A stretch of DNA of 64,000 nucleotides, from NCBI RefSeq assembly GCF_024166365.1, contig NC_064839.1, positions 34,298,378 through 34,362,377 of the forward strand, in the 5' to 3' direction. Shown here in pieces: positions 23,361 through 33,849 of this stretch; the stretch's first letter is position 1; every line of letters starts with the position of its first letter. Below the pieces are notes generated by a model, which saw only the letters and a program-made list of their open reading frames with translations, searched no databases and was not told the DNA's origin. Source of the stretch: Elephas maximus indicus (taxonomy: Eukaryota; Chordata; Mammalia; Proboscidea; Elephantidae). The translations under genes were made by a program, and so were the position numbers.

Positions 23361-23379
23361 CCATACCTTTTCTATGCTT

Positions 23380-23960
23380 CCCAAACACCCTCCCATTCTG
23401 GCTAGCTCAGATGCCTCAGTGAACTACCTCTCTCTATTCTGACTCTATCTGTGCTCCTGTGCTTCAGCTGCCTGGGCTTTTATCCTCATTTCCATTTCCC
23501 AACCGCTCATTACCCATCTTCTCATGTCACCCGAAGGATAAAGCTCAGGAAAAACCTCTCCGAGATACAGACCCTTTGATCTGTCTCCCCCAGCTATATA
23601 AGAATCATCAGAATTTTCTAGAAGGAAAGTTCAGCTTTCCATACCTATGGATCTTTGTACATCTATTCTCTGTGCTCAGAATAGCCTCCCCCATTTCCAC
23701 CTGGGAAACTGCTACACTTTGTCAGCATCACCTCCAGGAAGTCTTCCTTAATCCTGACCCCAAGCAAGATCAGAAGCCTCTTACAGGTCCATACCTGGGC
23801 TCTGTCCTGTCTCAGCAATGATAGCACTGCTGGGTCCTTGTCACTGTCTGGGTCCAGGTCAGAATTCCCCACCGTGGGCTACCCAAGGACAGGACCCTGT
23901 CAGAGTTTTCATTGCGTCTCCGGCACTCAGCCTCAAACTGGGTAAAAGGTGCACTTGTGA
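23380..23960 (+). repeat. L2-like LINE fragment
   Basis: Key words 'aatagcctcccccatttcca', 'tcacctccaggaagtcttcc' and 'ttaatcctgaccccaagca' match the order of an L2 3' end (the 'ccaggaagccttccctgacc' region). Confidence 0.5.
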
Positions 23961-24744
23961 GCATTCGTGGAATCAAAGTTAAAATCTCTTAAGTCCAGCA
24001 CAGGAAGTATTTCAGTCAGCAAGAGCTTGGACTGATAATGGCCCCACTGTGTGGCGGATATATCAGTGTGGTGTGGCCCCCACGGCCTGGACGTACTGCT
24101 GGGAGGGATGATGCTGGTGCTCCAGACCCCGAGGGTCTTCCTAGGGCCACTCTTGGTAAGTGGCCAGGAACAGCCTGCTTCCAGGAGCAGGGGCCCTTCT
24201 GCTCTGGCCAGCTAGCTATCAGGAGGATTACCATCCTCCTGCTGTGACCTATTTTCCCCTGGTTTTTGCTCCCTAAATCCCTGCTGTTCCCTGGATTTGA
24301 ATGACTTGAGTGTGTTTAGGGCAGGGAGGGGTTGGGCACAGAATCTGTTCTCTGGCTAAGGGCTTACCAGCTTTGTGTGTTTTATCCCATAGCTTGAAGA
24401 GAGGGATGGGCTGATAGCCAAGTTGACTGGGCCGTCGGCACAGCTGCTCAGGTCAGGGCATCATACTGATGGTGCTCCTGACTTTTGCAGCTCTGCAGAC
24501 AAGGGGAAGCCTATTGTTTAGAGAAGAGCCTAGGGACTGGATGTCCTGGATTCCAGTCCTGTATTCACTGTCAATGTTCACCTCAAGGCCTGAGGCACTT
24601 TATCAGAGCCCAGACCAGCACCCGAACAGAATACGGGCTCACTGAATATTTGTTGAATTAATTTGATGAATGTCTATAAAATGAGGTGTTGTGTGGATTT
24701 CTGAGCCCCATCAACTCTGAAATTCAATATTACTTTTAACCTTT

Positions 24745-24910
24745 ACAACAGTGAGTTTTGAGATAGTGCATGCAATCTGAGGTCAGGATTTTCATCCCCA
24801 TTATATAGATAAGAAAAGTGAGTCTTAGGGAGGGAACATTTCTTGACTAAGGTCACACAGTTATGGAAGTGTTAGAGCTGGGATTTGTCCGTGCCCTTAA
24901 TCGTCACACT
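24745..24910 (-). repeat. MIR SINE
   Basis: 'catccccattatatagataa', 'actaaggtcacacagttatg' and 'agctgggatttgtccgtgcc' form the MIR core in reverse complement, in the correct order. Confidence 0.7.
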
Positions 24911-25558
24911 ACTTTTAGAAACAATTCAAAAAAATTTTGTTTTTTAATGAAATCCTACCACATAAAATAGAAAAAATCGTGTTTTATTGGTGTTAATATG
25001 TTTTTAAGTTTAAGGCATAACATTGGCTTATACAAAAACAGTTCCAGGTGCACAGTAAATGCTCAATAAAGATTTGTTGAATAAATGAACAGACTGAAGC
25101 AGGGACAATGGATGGATGCTACAATCTTCTAATCACCTGCAGCATCTAATTTTTTTTCCTGTGCTATTTGGTTTGATTGTAGAGTAAAGCAATTCTCCTA
25201 TAGAGAAGTCATTGTGAATGGTAACTTATTTTTTTTTTAACCTGCCTGCTTTGCAGTCTCAGGATACACTTAAATTCAATTAACAAAAATAAAATTTAAA
25301 CAAAGAAACAAAGTTACACGGAAACCCGCCCGAGACTGATCTCACCAGTCCTCAAGTTAGCTATTTGCAACTCCAATGTAATGGAGGCCAAAATAACACA
25401 TATAAGTGCCTGAATTATTTTAATTATAGCTTTAAAAAAATACATTTTGTTAATGGAATTTGTGAAGTTGCACAGGTACTTCCAGAAACCCCTTGAAATG
25501 CACTGCGTCCCCAACCCCCACTACAGAACCCCCTTTTCCCTACCAGAAATTCTCTCCC

Positions 25559-25824
25559 CTCGGACCGCGGTCCCCCTGCTTTCGTATCAGAGGTCCAGCC
25601 TGCAGCCTAAGTTTGAGCTGCTTTGAGCGATTTATAGACCCATCCGGGAGGAGCCAGTCGGTCCCCACCCCGAAGGCGTTGATTGGCAGGCAACGCAGGG
25701 AGCGCCGCCACTCGCGTAGCCAAGCCTTCCAGAGGCTCCGTCCCCGGCCAGCCCCTTGGGCGGCCCGAGTTTGTTTTGGCGTCTGGCGCGCGCTCTGATG
25801 ACGCCACGACGCTGACGCCCGAGG
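25559..25824 (+). promoter_or_regulatory. PSKH1: PSKH1 CpG-island promoter
   Basis: CpG density rises sharply here and stays high to about 26100. An inverted CCAAT box (GATTGG) lies at 25681-25686. Two TGACGCC motifs, CRE half-site-like, lie 14 bp apart at 25799-25805 and 25813-25819, just before the presumed exon 1 core. There is no TATA box. The transcription start is inferred, not seen. Confidence 0.65.
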
Positions 25825-25902
25825 ATGGCGGCGGCCGTGGCCGCGGCCCCGAGACTGTCGGCAGAGCTGCCGAGGCGCCGAAGACCCCGCTGCCCGAGCG
25901 AG
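25690..25902 (+). other. PSKH1: PSKH1 exon 1 (5' UTR), 5' end uncertain
   Basis: The CpG-island sequence ends in a strong splice donor, GAG|GTGAGG, at 25902/25903. The next coding evidence for PSKH1 is its first coding exon, whose acceptor is at 54285-54286; a non-coding CpG-island first exon is the known plan of this gene. The 5' border given is a guess. The exon carries an upstream ATG at 25825. Confidence 0.6.
25825..25902 (+). other. Upstream ORF of PSKH1 (first 26 codons, in exon 1)
   Basis: The ATG at 25825 has A at -3 and G at +4, a strong Kozak context, and opens MAAAVAAAPRLSAELPRR followed by an Arg/Pro-rich tail to the exon 1 donor. If spliced to the acceptor at 54286, the next codons are GTG TAG (54287-54292). 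That gives a 27-codon uORF ending 64 nt before the PSKH1 start codon. It exists only if transcription starts upstream of 25825. Confidence 0.45.
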
Positions 25903-26439
25903 GTGAGGCGACCGGGCTCAGGGCGACGGCCCGGCGGGTGGGAGGGGCGGACGAGTTGCCGCCGCGGTCGCTCCCTGGCGCACGGGGCCTGTACCTGCTT
26001 CTGCCCAGCCCGGAGCCTTCGTCCAGTGCCCGGCCCGCCGGGGCCTGCGGGGCCGGGAAGCAGGCTGGGCGATGATCGCTCGGGGTGGCCGGTGTCCGAG
26101 GCTGGTCTGGGCTCGAAATGTACTGCTGCCCTGGGTAGCGCGTCTCTGGGGCCGTGTGGGTCTGCTGTTCAGCTGCCCGGTCAGAGTGAATTAACTCGCT
26201 TGCCCTCACTGCCTTCTCGCATCCCGCGCCTGCTCCACGTCCTTCTTTTGCGACCGAACGTCAGGTGCCGGCGAGACAGCTGACTGCTTCCTTGTACAGG
26301 CTGGAAAAAAGCAGGCCTGAGTCTCTCTGAGTCGCCTGCCCCGCAAGCCTGTCATTCCTGTGCCTGCAAGAGGAAGCCCCGCCCCTCACACTGGTCCCTC
26401 CGTATGAAGCTGGGAAGTGATAATTCCCACCTGAAAATC

Positions 26440-26935
26440 TGAATAAATTCTCCACTGCCTAAAACTGGCTCATTGATGCCTACAGGATAAACGCTAAGCT
26501 TCTTGGTCAGGCATTCAGGGCTTTTGATAACCTGGTAGAGGCCTACCCTTGCAGTCAGCACCTGGACACTTTTGCAGTCTGTTTATGGTTCTGTTAGACT
26601 GTGGTTTAATACCCTTAATCTTTAGATATGCAGTTTTCTCAGTTTGTAATACTCTTCCTTCCATTCCATCCCCACCCACCAGTGTGGGAAACTTACATCT
26701 GTCCTTTAAGATCCACCCCAGATGTGAATTCCTTGGAAAAGCCTTCCTCGCCCCACACTTAATCATTGACTTCTCTGTACGTTATCCATGCTGCTAATGT
26801 TGAGTATTTCAATTGTGTCACATAATGGTAAGCCTTTTGAGGCTGGGGATCGTGACTGTCTTCTGCCCGCGTCTGAATTTCTAGCTTTGTATCTGGCATA
26901 AAGTAAGTGCTTCAGAAATGTTTGCTGAATAAACT
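26440..26935 (+). repeat. L2 LINE 3' end
   Basis: 'ggcattcagggcttttgata', 'gtcctttaagatccacccca', 'ttggaaaagccttcctcgcc', 'ggctggggatcgtgactgtc' and 'tgtttgctgaataaactggg' follow the order of the L2 3' consensus almost to its end. Confidence 0.7.
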
Positions 26936-27015
26936 GGGATAAGTTGCTGTTTTAAGAATGGACTTCAGAAGACTTAGCTGCCTTATTGAGCACCTATTAG
27001 GGGCCAGGATTTGAA

Positions 27016-27131
27016 ATGTTGTTACGTGCCATTGAGTTGGTTCTGACTCACAGTTTGTATAACAAAATGAAGTTACCCAGCTCTGCACTGTCCTTACAAT
27101 TGTTGCTATGTTTGAGTCTATTGTTACATCT
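27016..27131 (+). mobile_element. Older AfroSINE-type variant
   Basis: 'gttacgtgccattgagttgg', 'ttctgactcacagtttgtat' and 'cttacaattgttgctatgtt' match a second, more diverged afrotherian SINE type. It shares the head of AfroSINE (gtgccattgagt...tgactca) but has a different body. Truncated at its 3' end. Confidence 0.65.
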
Positions 27132-27450
27132 GAGAGGAGCACAGAAAATGTGTATTGTGTGCATGTGTGTTGAGTATGTCTGTATTTCCCATGAGTTTGG
27201 TAGGAGGCATAGCCTTTTTAACCTCGACGGTCTAAAATTTCTTGGGGGACTTTTTTACAATACAAATACACTCCCTGAGATTCTGATAGAGAATATCTGG
27301 AGCAGGAAGCTCCCTAGTTGACTTTACTGTGCCCAGGTTGAAAATCTTTGTCGTTGCCTCAGAAAGTAGTGTCCTCTCCTTTGTCTAGTGAGAAGGGCTA
27401 GCTGTGCCTGTGGACTCCTGTTGCAATCTCACTGCCTATACCTTGGGGTT

Positions 27451-27672
27451 GCAGTATGGTTTGGTGGTTAGAAGCATGGGCTTTAGGGTCAGAGAGACGT
27501 GAATTCAATTCCTGGCTTTTATGGGTTCTTGAGACTCTTTGAGTCTTAGTTTCCTCATTACAAAACGACGATAATCATTCCTTTCATGAGGTTGCAGTGA
27601 GTTTTGAGATAGTGCATGCAAGATGCTTAGTACAGTTGGGACTCAGTAAATGGAAGCCACTGCTATTACTAA
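27451..27672 (+). repeat. MIR SINE, nearly full length
   Basis: 'tggtttggtggttagaagca', 'agagacgtgaattcaattcc', 'cttagtttcctcattacaaa' and 'gcttagtacagttgggactc' give the sense-strand MIR series from its tRNA-like head to its 3' end. Confidence 0.85.
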
Positions 27673-28244
27673 TGATTACTCTTCCCAGAGTGTGTCCCTG
27701 TCAAAAGGAGGTCTCACCTTAATGAGCCTGTTTACTCTTCCTACTGAGCTGCATATAGGAAGCTAGCTACCTTGTATTATGTGACTTCCTTTAGGTCATT
27801 TCTGGTCATCAAGGAAAACTCTGACAAAACTGCAGGGCAGTTGGAGTTGACCATTCTCCTAGAAGAGATTTGGAATGCTGACCCACTGGAGTTTGCTGAA
27901 AAAGTACATTGTCCAGGTCTTAATTGCAGTTCCTGTGCTTGATAAGTTGTATAAATGAGCTGGAGAAAGTGCAGCCTCCAGGAAACCTGTTTGCCTCTGA
28001 CAGTGAGCTAGAGTTGTGCCTTACCTCCCTCAGGTTTGCCTGGCACCTGGAACGGAATGCTCTTGCAATTCCTAGTGTCCATGGAATCTGAAATAGATGT
28101 TGGGGTTCTCTGTCAGGGACGAGTTCATAGTTAAATGAGCAAGACTTTGGTTTGACCTTCTGTTTTACTTTATAAGCATGAGCATGTTATATGGGCAACT
28201 TTGATCCTCTTCAGACTTTCCCAACTGTTTGACATAAGTGGGGT

Positions 28245-28406
28245 ATAAAAAACCCATTGCCCTCGAGTTGATTGCAACTCATAGTGACTCTGTAGGACAG
28301 AGCAGAACTGCCCCATAGAGTTTCCAAGGAACACCTGATGGATTCAAACTGCCAACCTTTTGGTTAGCAGCTGTAGCACTTAACCACTACACCACCAGGG
28401 TTTCCC
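28245..28406 (+). mobile_element. AfroSINE copy 2
   Basis: 'aacccattgccctcgagttg', 'gattgcaactcatagtgact', 'tgtaggacagagcagaactg', 'gattcaaactgccaaccttt' and the end 'caccaccagggtttcc' give a complete, well preserved copy. Flanks 'cataagtggggtat' and 'caaatggggttta' may be a decayed target duplication. Confidence 0.92.
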
Positions 28407-28834
28407 AAATGGGGTTTAGTATGACAAAGTGTTGATCCTTAAGCCTCTGGGTAGCTGAGAACAGCTGACTCCATTGACCTCAGGGTGCTGTATAACAGTA
28501 TCATTCTCTGCGTGTAATGCGGCATGAAAAAATTTGGGAAGTATAGCCCTGGAAAAGGGAAGCAATTGTTGAGAGCTGGAGAGAAACTTATTTATTTGAA
28601 CTCCCTTTCCTTCCAAGAATCTTACTCAGTGAGTATTAAGCTGGTTTGTGTTGGCTAGTTCATCACTGAGCTAATTCTTGGTGTATTCCTCTGTTGCCAT
28701 GGTGTCTCATGTTATGCTAAGGGAGAAAAATGTGGTGTTTTCATTTGCTGGGGGGAAGATCTTTCAGAGGGCTTGAAGTGGCTTCTCAAGTTATTATAAG
28801 AGTAATGGATCAAGGGACTCTTGGTGTGGAACCA

Positions 28835-28950
28835 TCTGGACCGTAAGTTCCTTGAGAGCAGAGACTATGGCTACCTTCTTTTTGTCTGTCACAGCCCTGA
28901 CAAAGTTCCTGGCCCATAGCAGGAACTCATTAAATACTTGAGGGTTGAAA
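28835..28950 (+). repeat. L2 LINE 3'-terminal fragment
   Basis: 'taagttccttgagagcagag', 'ttcctggcccatagcaggaa' and 'ctcattaaatacttgagggt' match the extreme 3' end of L2. Confidence 0.55.
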
Positions 28951-29239
28951 GTTGGGAGTATGGAAGGAGAACTACAGGTACATTGCCAGAGTGACAGGAT
29001 GAGCAGAGGATAGGATATCTTACATGGAGTTTGGGTCACAGTAAAATGAGGACACAGCAGGCTTTTGAACTTTTCCTCTACTTTCAGCTCTAAGATAGAG
29101 GGACGTCTCTGCTCACTAACCCTTACTATGCAGAGCAGTGTCCTTAAAGGAAGAGTAGGACCCTAGAGTGACTCTATTCTAAAAAGAAAGTGTAACAGTT
29201 TTGATTATAATAAATGATATTCTTAAAAGTTAAAACATC

Positions 29240-30250
29240 ACAGGAATCAATAATGCAGACAGTGGCTTCTAGACACAATCACAATAATATTTTGGTATAT
29301 ATTCCTCCAGGTTTTTCTTATGCATATACTAAATATACATTTCTAATATTTCTATTAAAGTAACTTTTAAAACTATAATATGTGGTGATGATTTTTAAAA
29401 TATAGAGACAGTACAGAAGTATGTAAAGTGAGACGTACAAGTCTTCCTTCCTTCTACCTGTCCCCCTCACATTCCCACACCCCAGAGACAATCACTGTTA
29501 ATGGTTTCTCTTGTATTCTTTCAAAAAAATATCTTTTTTTATAAACATGTCTATAAATTTTTTTTTTTTTAAATCCATCATTGGGCATGCTCTTTACATA
29601 CTCTTTTAAACTACTTGACGGTCCATCAGGGTCATGGATTCTGGCACATAACCACTCGATATAATTGCCCAGTGACTGATATCTTTCTTTTCTTGCCAGT
29701 ATATATGATTTACTGCATTCTTTTCAACAGCTGCAGAGTATTCCATTATATAATTATATATTAGTTTATTTAATTAGTCTCTTATTGATGGATTTTTGTG
29801 TTGTTGCCAATTATTCATTATTTTAAAGAGTGCTGTCATGAACTTTCTTGTATACATACATCTTTGTGGACTTGTGGAAGTGTTTTTGTGTGTGTGTGTG
29901 TGCTTTCAATGAAAGTTTACAAATCAAGTCAGTCTCTCATACAAAAATTTATATACACCTTGCTATATACTCCTAATTGCTCTCCCCTTAATGAAACAGC
30001 ACACTCCTTCCCTCCACTCTCTCTTTTCGTGTCCATTCGGCCAGCTTCTGACCCCTTCTGCCCTCTCGTCTCCCCTCCAGACAGGAGCTGCCCACATAGT
30101 CTCATGTGTCTGTTTGATCTAAGAAGCTCATTCTTCACCAGTATCATTTTCTATCCCATTGTCTAGTCCAATCCCTCTCTGAAGAGTTGTGGAAGTGGTT
30201 TTGTAGTCTTATTTCTGGAAGTGGAATTACTGAGTCCCATGTCAGTTTCC
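29240..30250 (-). mobile_element. Old mammalian L1 (ORF2 end and 3' UTR), interrupted
   Basis: 'gagtattccattatataatt', 'tcttattgatggatttttgt', 'agtgctgtcatgaactttct' and, beyond the interruption, 'ttctggaagtggaattactg' are the reverse complement of the 3' end of L1 ORF2. The sequence from 29270 is its A/T-rich 3' UTR. It is much more decayed than the large L1 copies further on. A younger L1 3' end lies within it (29890-30186). Confidence 0.65.
29890..30186 (-). mobile_element. Short L1 3' end nested in an older L1
   Basis: 'atgaaagtttacaaatcaag', 'tatacaaaaatttatataca'-type words, 'cagacaggagctgcccacat' and a 'tctctgaagag' end match the last 290 bp of the window's main L1 family, reversed. 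A TTGTGGAAGTG(T/G)TTTTGT duplication lies at 29872-29889 and 30187-30204 with one mismatch. Its tail is a (TG)n run instead of plain T. Confidence 0.85.
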
Positions 30251-31085
30251 CTGTTTCAGAAAGGAAAATCATATAGTTCTCCCTAAGGCTGCAGAGGTCC
30301 TTGTTCAGGAGTCCTTGTCTAAAGTGACAGAATTTCTTCCATGGTATTTTTGCTTGCCTCATGATGGTTACATAACTTCTTAGATTACTGAGAGATTATT
30401 ACCTACTTCATTTTGTTGAGTCTTTCAGAACATGGGAGCAGAATGTAAAGATCTTTGCAGGTAAAACATTATGAAGCTTTGTGAAAAATCATGTGGAATG
30501 GTGTTGGGGATGGCCAGGTGCCTGTGGGTCCCTGCCTGAGAGACATCCACAGATCGGGCCTCTGTGGTCAGGAAGTTGTTTCAGGATCCATCCTTGCCCC
30601 CTGCTCCTTGGCCCCCGTCCTCCCCAACAGATGGGGTCAGGCCTGGCAGCTGTGGAAGACCTTGCTTTGGAGTTCAATAACAATCTGTAAGGCCTAAACA
30701 GACCTAAGACCTTGGTCTTCCTTCCTTCTTGAGGACGATTACACAGGTGCCCAAAGAGCCTGGCTCTGGTTTAATCACCAGTCTGGCCTCTTCCTGCTGC
30801 TTGAAAATTTCTGAGCTTTTGAGATTGTTGCCTTGCAGCAAATAAACACAGGAGAGCCAGACCACCTTTTGTTCATTGTTAACAAACATTGAATGCCTCC
30901 CCTGAACTCAGTACTTTGCTGGGTGTCAAGGCCGTTCTAGAAATCTGAGAAATGGTACCTTGCCTCAAGGGGCTGACAACTGGAGTGATCAAAGACAATC
31001 TAGACTAGAGCAGTGAGCACTGGCACCCACGTTGTACTTGGGACGGAGGTTTAAGAAGATAGGCCCTTCAGAAGAGGTCCTCATT

Positions 31086-31102
31086 AAAGGTGTGTTGACT
31101 CA
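31086..31102 (+). repeat. Left target-site duplication of the L1 block
   Basis: AAAGGTGTGTTGACTCA directly precedes the 5' end of the L1 block and matches 41735-41751 with one mismatch in 17. Confidence 0.85.
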
Positions 31103-32418
31103 GGTGAGGCGACAGGAAGGTGGAGTAGTCAGATGCTTCCGGCGATCCCTCTTATAACAAAGACCCTAAAAAACAAGTGAGACAATTATATTTATGACAA
31201 GCTAGGAGCCCTGAACATCAAAGGCAAAGTCAGAAAATGGACTGAGCAGCAGGGTGAGGGAGAGACAGTTCAGAAGCGGAGAGGAGTTGCCAGACCTGAA
31301 TTGCCAGGAACCCTCAGGCACCATTCCTGGGAGTGACTGCGGTGGGCTGGTGGTAGTGTATGGCTGCAGTTTCCTCAGGAAGAAACAGCCAGCCACACAG
31401 CCTACTCACATATCTGGAACCAGAAAAGACCGGCGCTCTTGGCAAAAGCTAAGTACTTGCATATATTTTACTGCACCCCTGGCCCCCAACCTGGCTTCAG
31501 TGGCTATCGATTTCCCTGAGCCTGAGATAGGCCCAGCTGAGTGTCCTGAGATGTTCTCCCAGCCTTGGAGAAGGAGTAAATTCACAATTCGGGGTATAGA
31601 TAATCTGCCGGCTCCACTAAGCTGGGGAGCTCAGGACAAAAGCGGCTCCTGACCAGGCATAAATGGTCCATGGACTTTGAATACCTTTCCCCTCTGCATG
31701 GACCTGTGTGGGCCTATTTCAGGAGAATAGGCCCCTGTTGGTACACTGCAACTGCTTCAGCTGTGCGGCGGAGAGGTGGGTGTTTGATGTTTGACACCAT
31801 GTTGGCTATTAAACAGGGTCCTCACCTACCCACATCAGGGGTCTAAGGACTGGTGGCACCACTCACGTCACCCAGTCACCCATGACAAGGGTCCAGTGAT
31901 AACTGGTACATCCCAGTCCTTACAGCCAAAAGCATTGGGTGCCCATGGTCCGTCTGCAGAACCCACCCACCTGTGTGCTCTAGGGAACAAGGATACACTT
32001 TCCTCACAGACACTCGGGGGATGGTTCTCAGCCCTTGCCTTGTTCAGAGCGTGACCCCTGCTGCAACCAGATACCTGTATCTACACCAATCACCCCTACC
32101 CTTCTAAGACTGTAGGACAGAGCCTGTACCACACACTTGATGACCAACTACCTGGACACCTGAGCTGAATCCATACAAGAAAAGTGAATGAACACCTAGG
32201 CTCATATACCTGATAACAGCTCTAGCCAACTAGTGACAGGATGTTAGAGTTTCAAAGGTGAAAATAATCAAGCTAGCTCACTCAAGCAACCTATTTGGGC
32301 ATATCAAAACAAAACAAAGCAAGAAGCTAGGGTACAGTAAGCAAACATAAACTAAAACAATAACTTTTGGATGGCTCAGAGACAACAGTCAATATCAAAT
32401 CACATAAACAAGCAGACC

Positions 32419-33400
32419 ATGATCACTTCAACAAGTTCTCAAAACAAAGAATCGGGATTTTCTGGATGAAGGTGCCTTCCTGGAATTGCCAAATGTGGAA
32501 TACAAAAGACTAATACAGAGAATTCTTCAAGACATCAGGAATGACATTAGGAAGGAGATCAGGCAATGCACAGAACAAGCCAAGGAACCCACAGATAGAG
32601 CAGTTGAAGAAATTAAAAAGGTTATTCAGGAACGTACTGAAAAATTTGTTAAGCTGCAAGAATCCATAAGAAGACAGCAATTAGAAATTCAGAAGATTAG
32701 TAATAAAATTACAGAATTAGACAATTCAATAGAAAGTCAGAGGAGCAAAATTGAGCAAGTGGAAGGCAGAATTGGTGAGATTGAAGACTCAGCATTTGGC
32801 ACGAATATATTTGAAGAAAAATCAGATAAAAGAATTTTTAAAAAATGAAGAAACTCCAAGAATCAGGTGGGACTCTATCAAGAGAAATAACCTATGAGTG
32901 ATTGGAGTGCCAGAACAGAGAGGGATAACAGAAGATACACAGAGAATTGTTGAAGATTTGTTGGCAGAGTATTCTTTTTTTTTTTTTTTATTGTGGAAGA
33001 TGAGAAGATATTTGTCCAACATAGTCATCGAAACCCACATAAGGTACATCTCAAAAGGATGTCACCAAGGCATAATCAAACTTGCCAAAACCAAAGATAA
33101 AGAGAGAATTTTAAGAACACCTAGGGATAAACAAAAAGTCACCTACGAAGGAGAGTCAATAAGAATAAGCTCGGACTACTCAGCAGAAACCATGTAGGCA
33201 AGAAGGCAGTGGGATAACTTATACAAAGCACTGAAGGAAAAAAATTGCCAGCAAAGAACCGTATATCCAGCAAAACTGTCTTTCAAATATGAAGGTGAAA
33301 TTAGGACATATCCAGATAAACAGAAGCTTAGGGAATTCGTAAAAACCAAACCAAAACAACAAGAAATACTAAAAGGAGTTCTTTGGTTCGAAAATCAATA
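32419..33400 (+). pseudogene. L1 ORF1 remnant (coiled-coil RNA-binding protein)
   Basis: ORF1p is the trimeric RNA chaperone of the L1 ribonucleoprotein. The longest intact piece, 32486-32848 (120 codons), begins MPNVEYKRLIQRILQDIRND and is a heptad-rich coiled coil, with IQKISNKITELDNSIESQRS as its core. The RRM follows in another frame (VIGVPEQRGITEDTQRIVED), and a C-terminal piece contains KLAKTKDKERILRTPRDK. At least two frameshifts and a 15-T run (32975-32989) break it. Confidence 0.85.
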
Positions 33401-33849
33401 ATATCAGATATTAATCTAATACTAGAACACTGGACAGGGCAATCAGATGTCAACCCAGATAGGGAAATCACAAAAATAAATGAAGATTTAAAAAACGCTC
33501 GAAACAGAGAAACAGCAGTGTCATTATGTAAAAGATAACATTAAAACAATAAAGAGGGACAAAAAAATGTAGTCCTAGATCTTTCCTATGGAGAGGAAGA
33601 TAAGGCAATATAAAGAAATAAAAGTTAGGTTTAAATTTAGAAAAGTAGGAGTAAATATTAAGGTAACCACAAAGGAGACTAACAATCCTATTCATCAAAA
33701 TAAAATACAAGAAAAAAATAGAGGCTCAGCAGAAACAAAATCAACAACAACGAATAAAAGGAAAAGACAATATATAAAGATAAACTACTCAGCACAAAAA
33801 ATTAAGTGGGAAAAAGCAACTGTCAACAACACACAAAAAAGACATCAAA

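Larger units (their letters stand above)
21450..25558. other. NRN1L-PSKH1 intergenic region
   Basis: No gene is recognised in about 4.1 kb. It contains L2-like pieces (22200-22480, 23380-23960), an L1 3' end inserted between them (22802-23360) and a MIR (24745-24910). A/T-rich unique sequence at 24930-25480 leads to the PSKH1 CpG island. Open frames in it are short and overlap repeats. Confidence 0.8.

Noticed and set aside
25607-26209. 200-codon antisense frame in the PSKH1 CpG island
   Set aside because: GC-rich shadow without recognisable protein features. It could overlap a divergent transcript, but nothing in the sequence supports coding.
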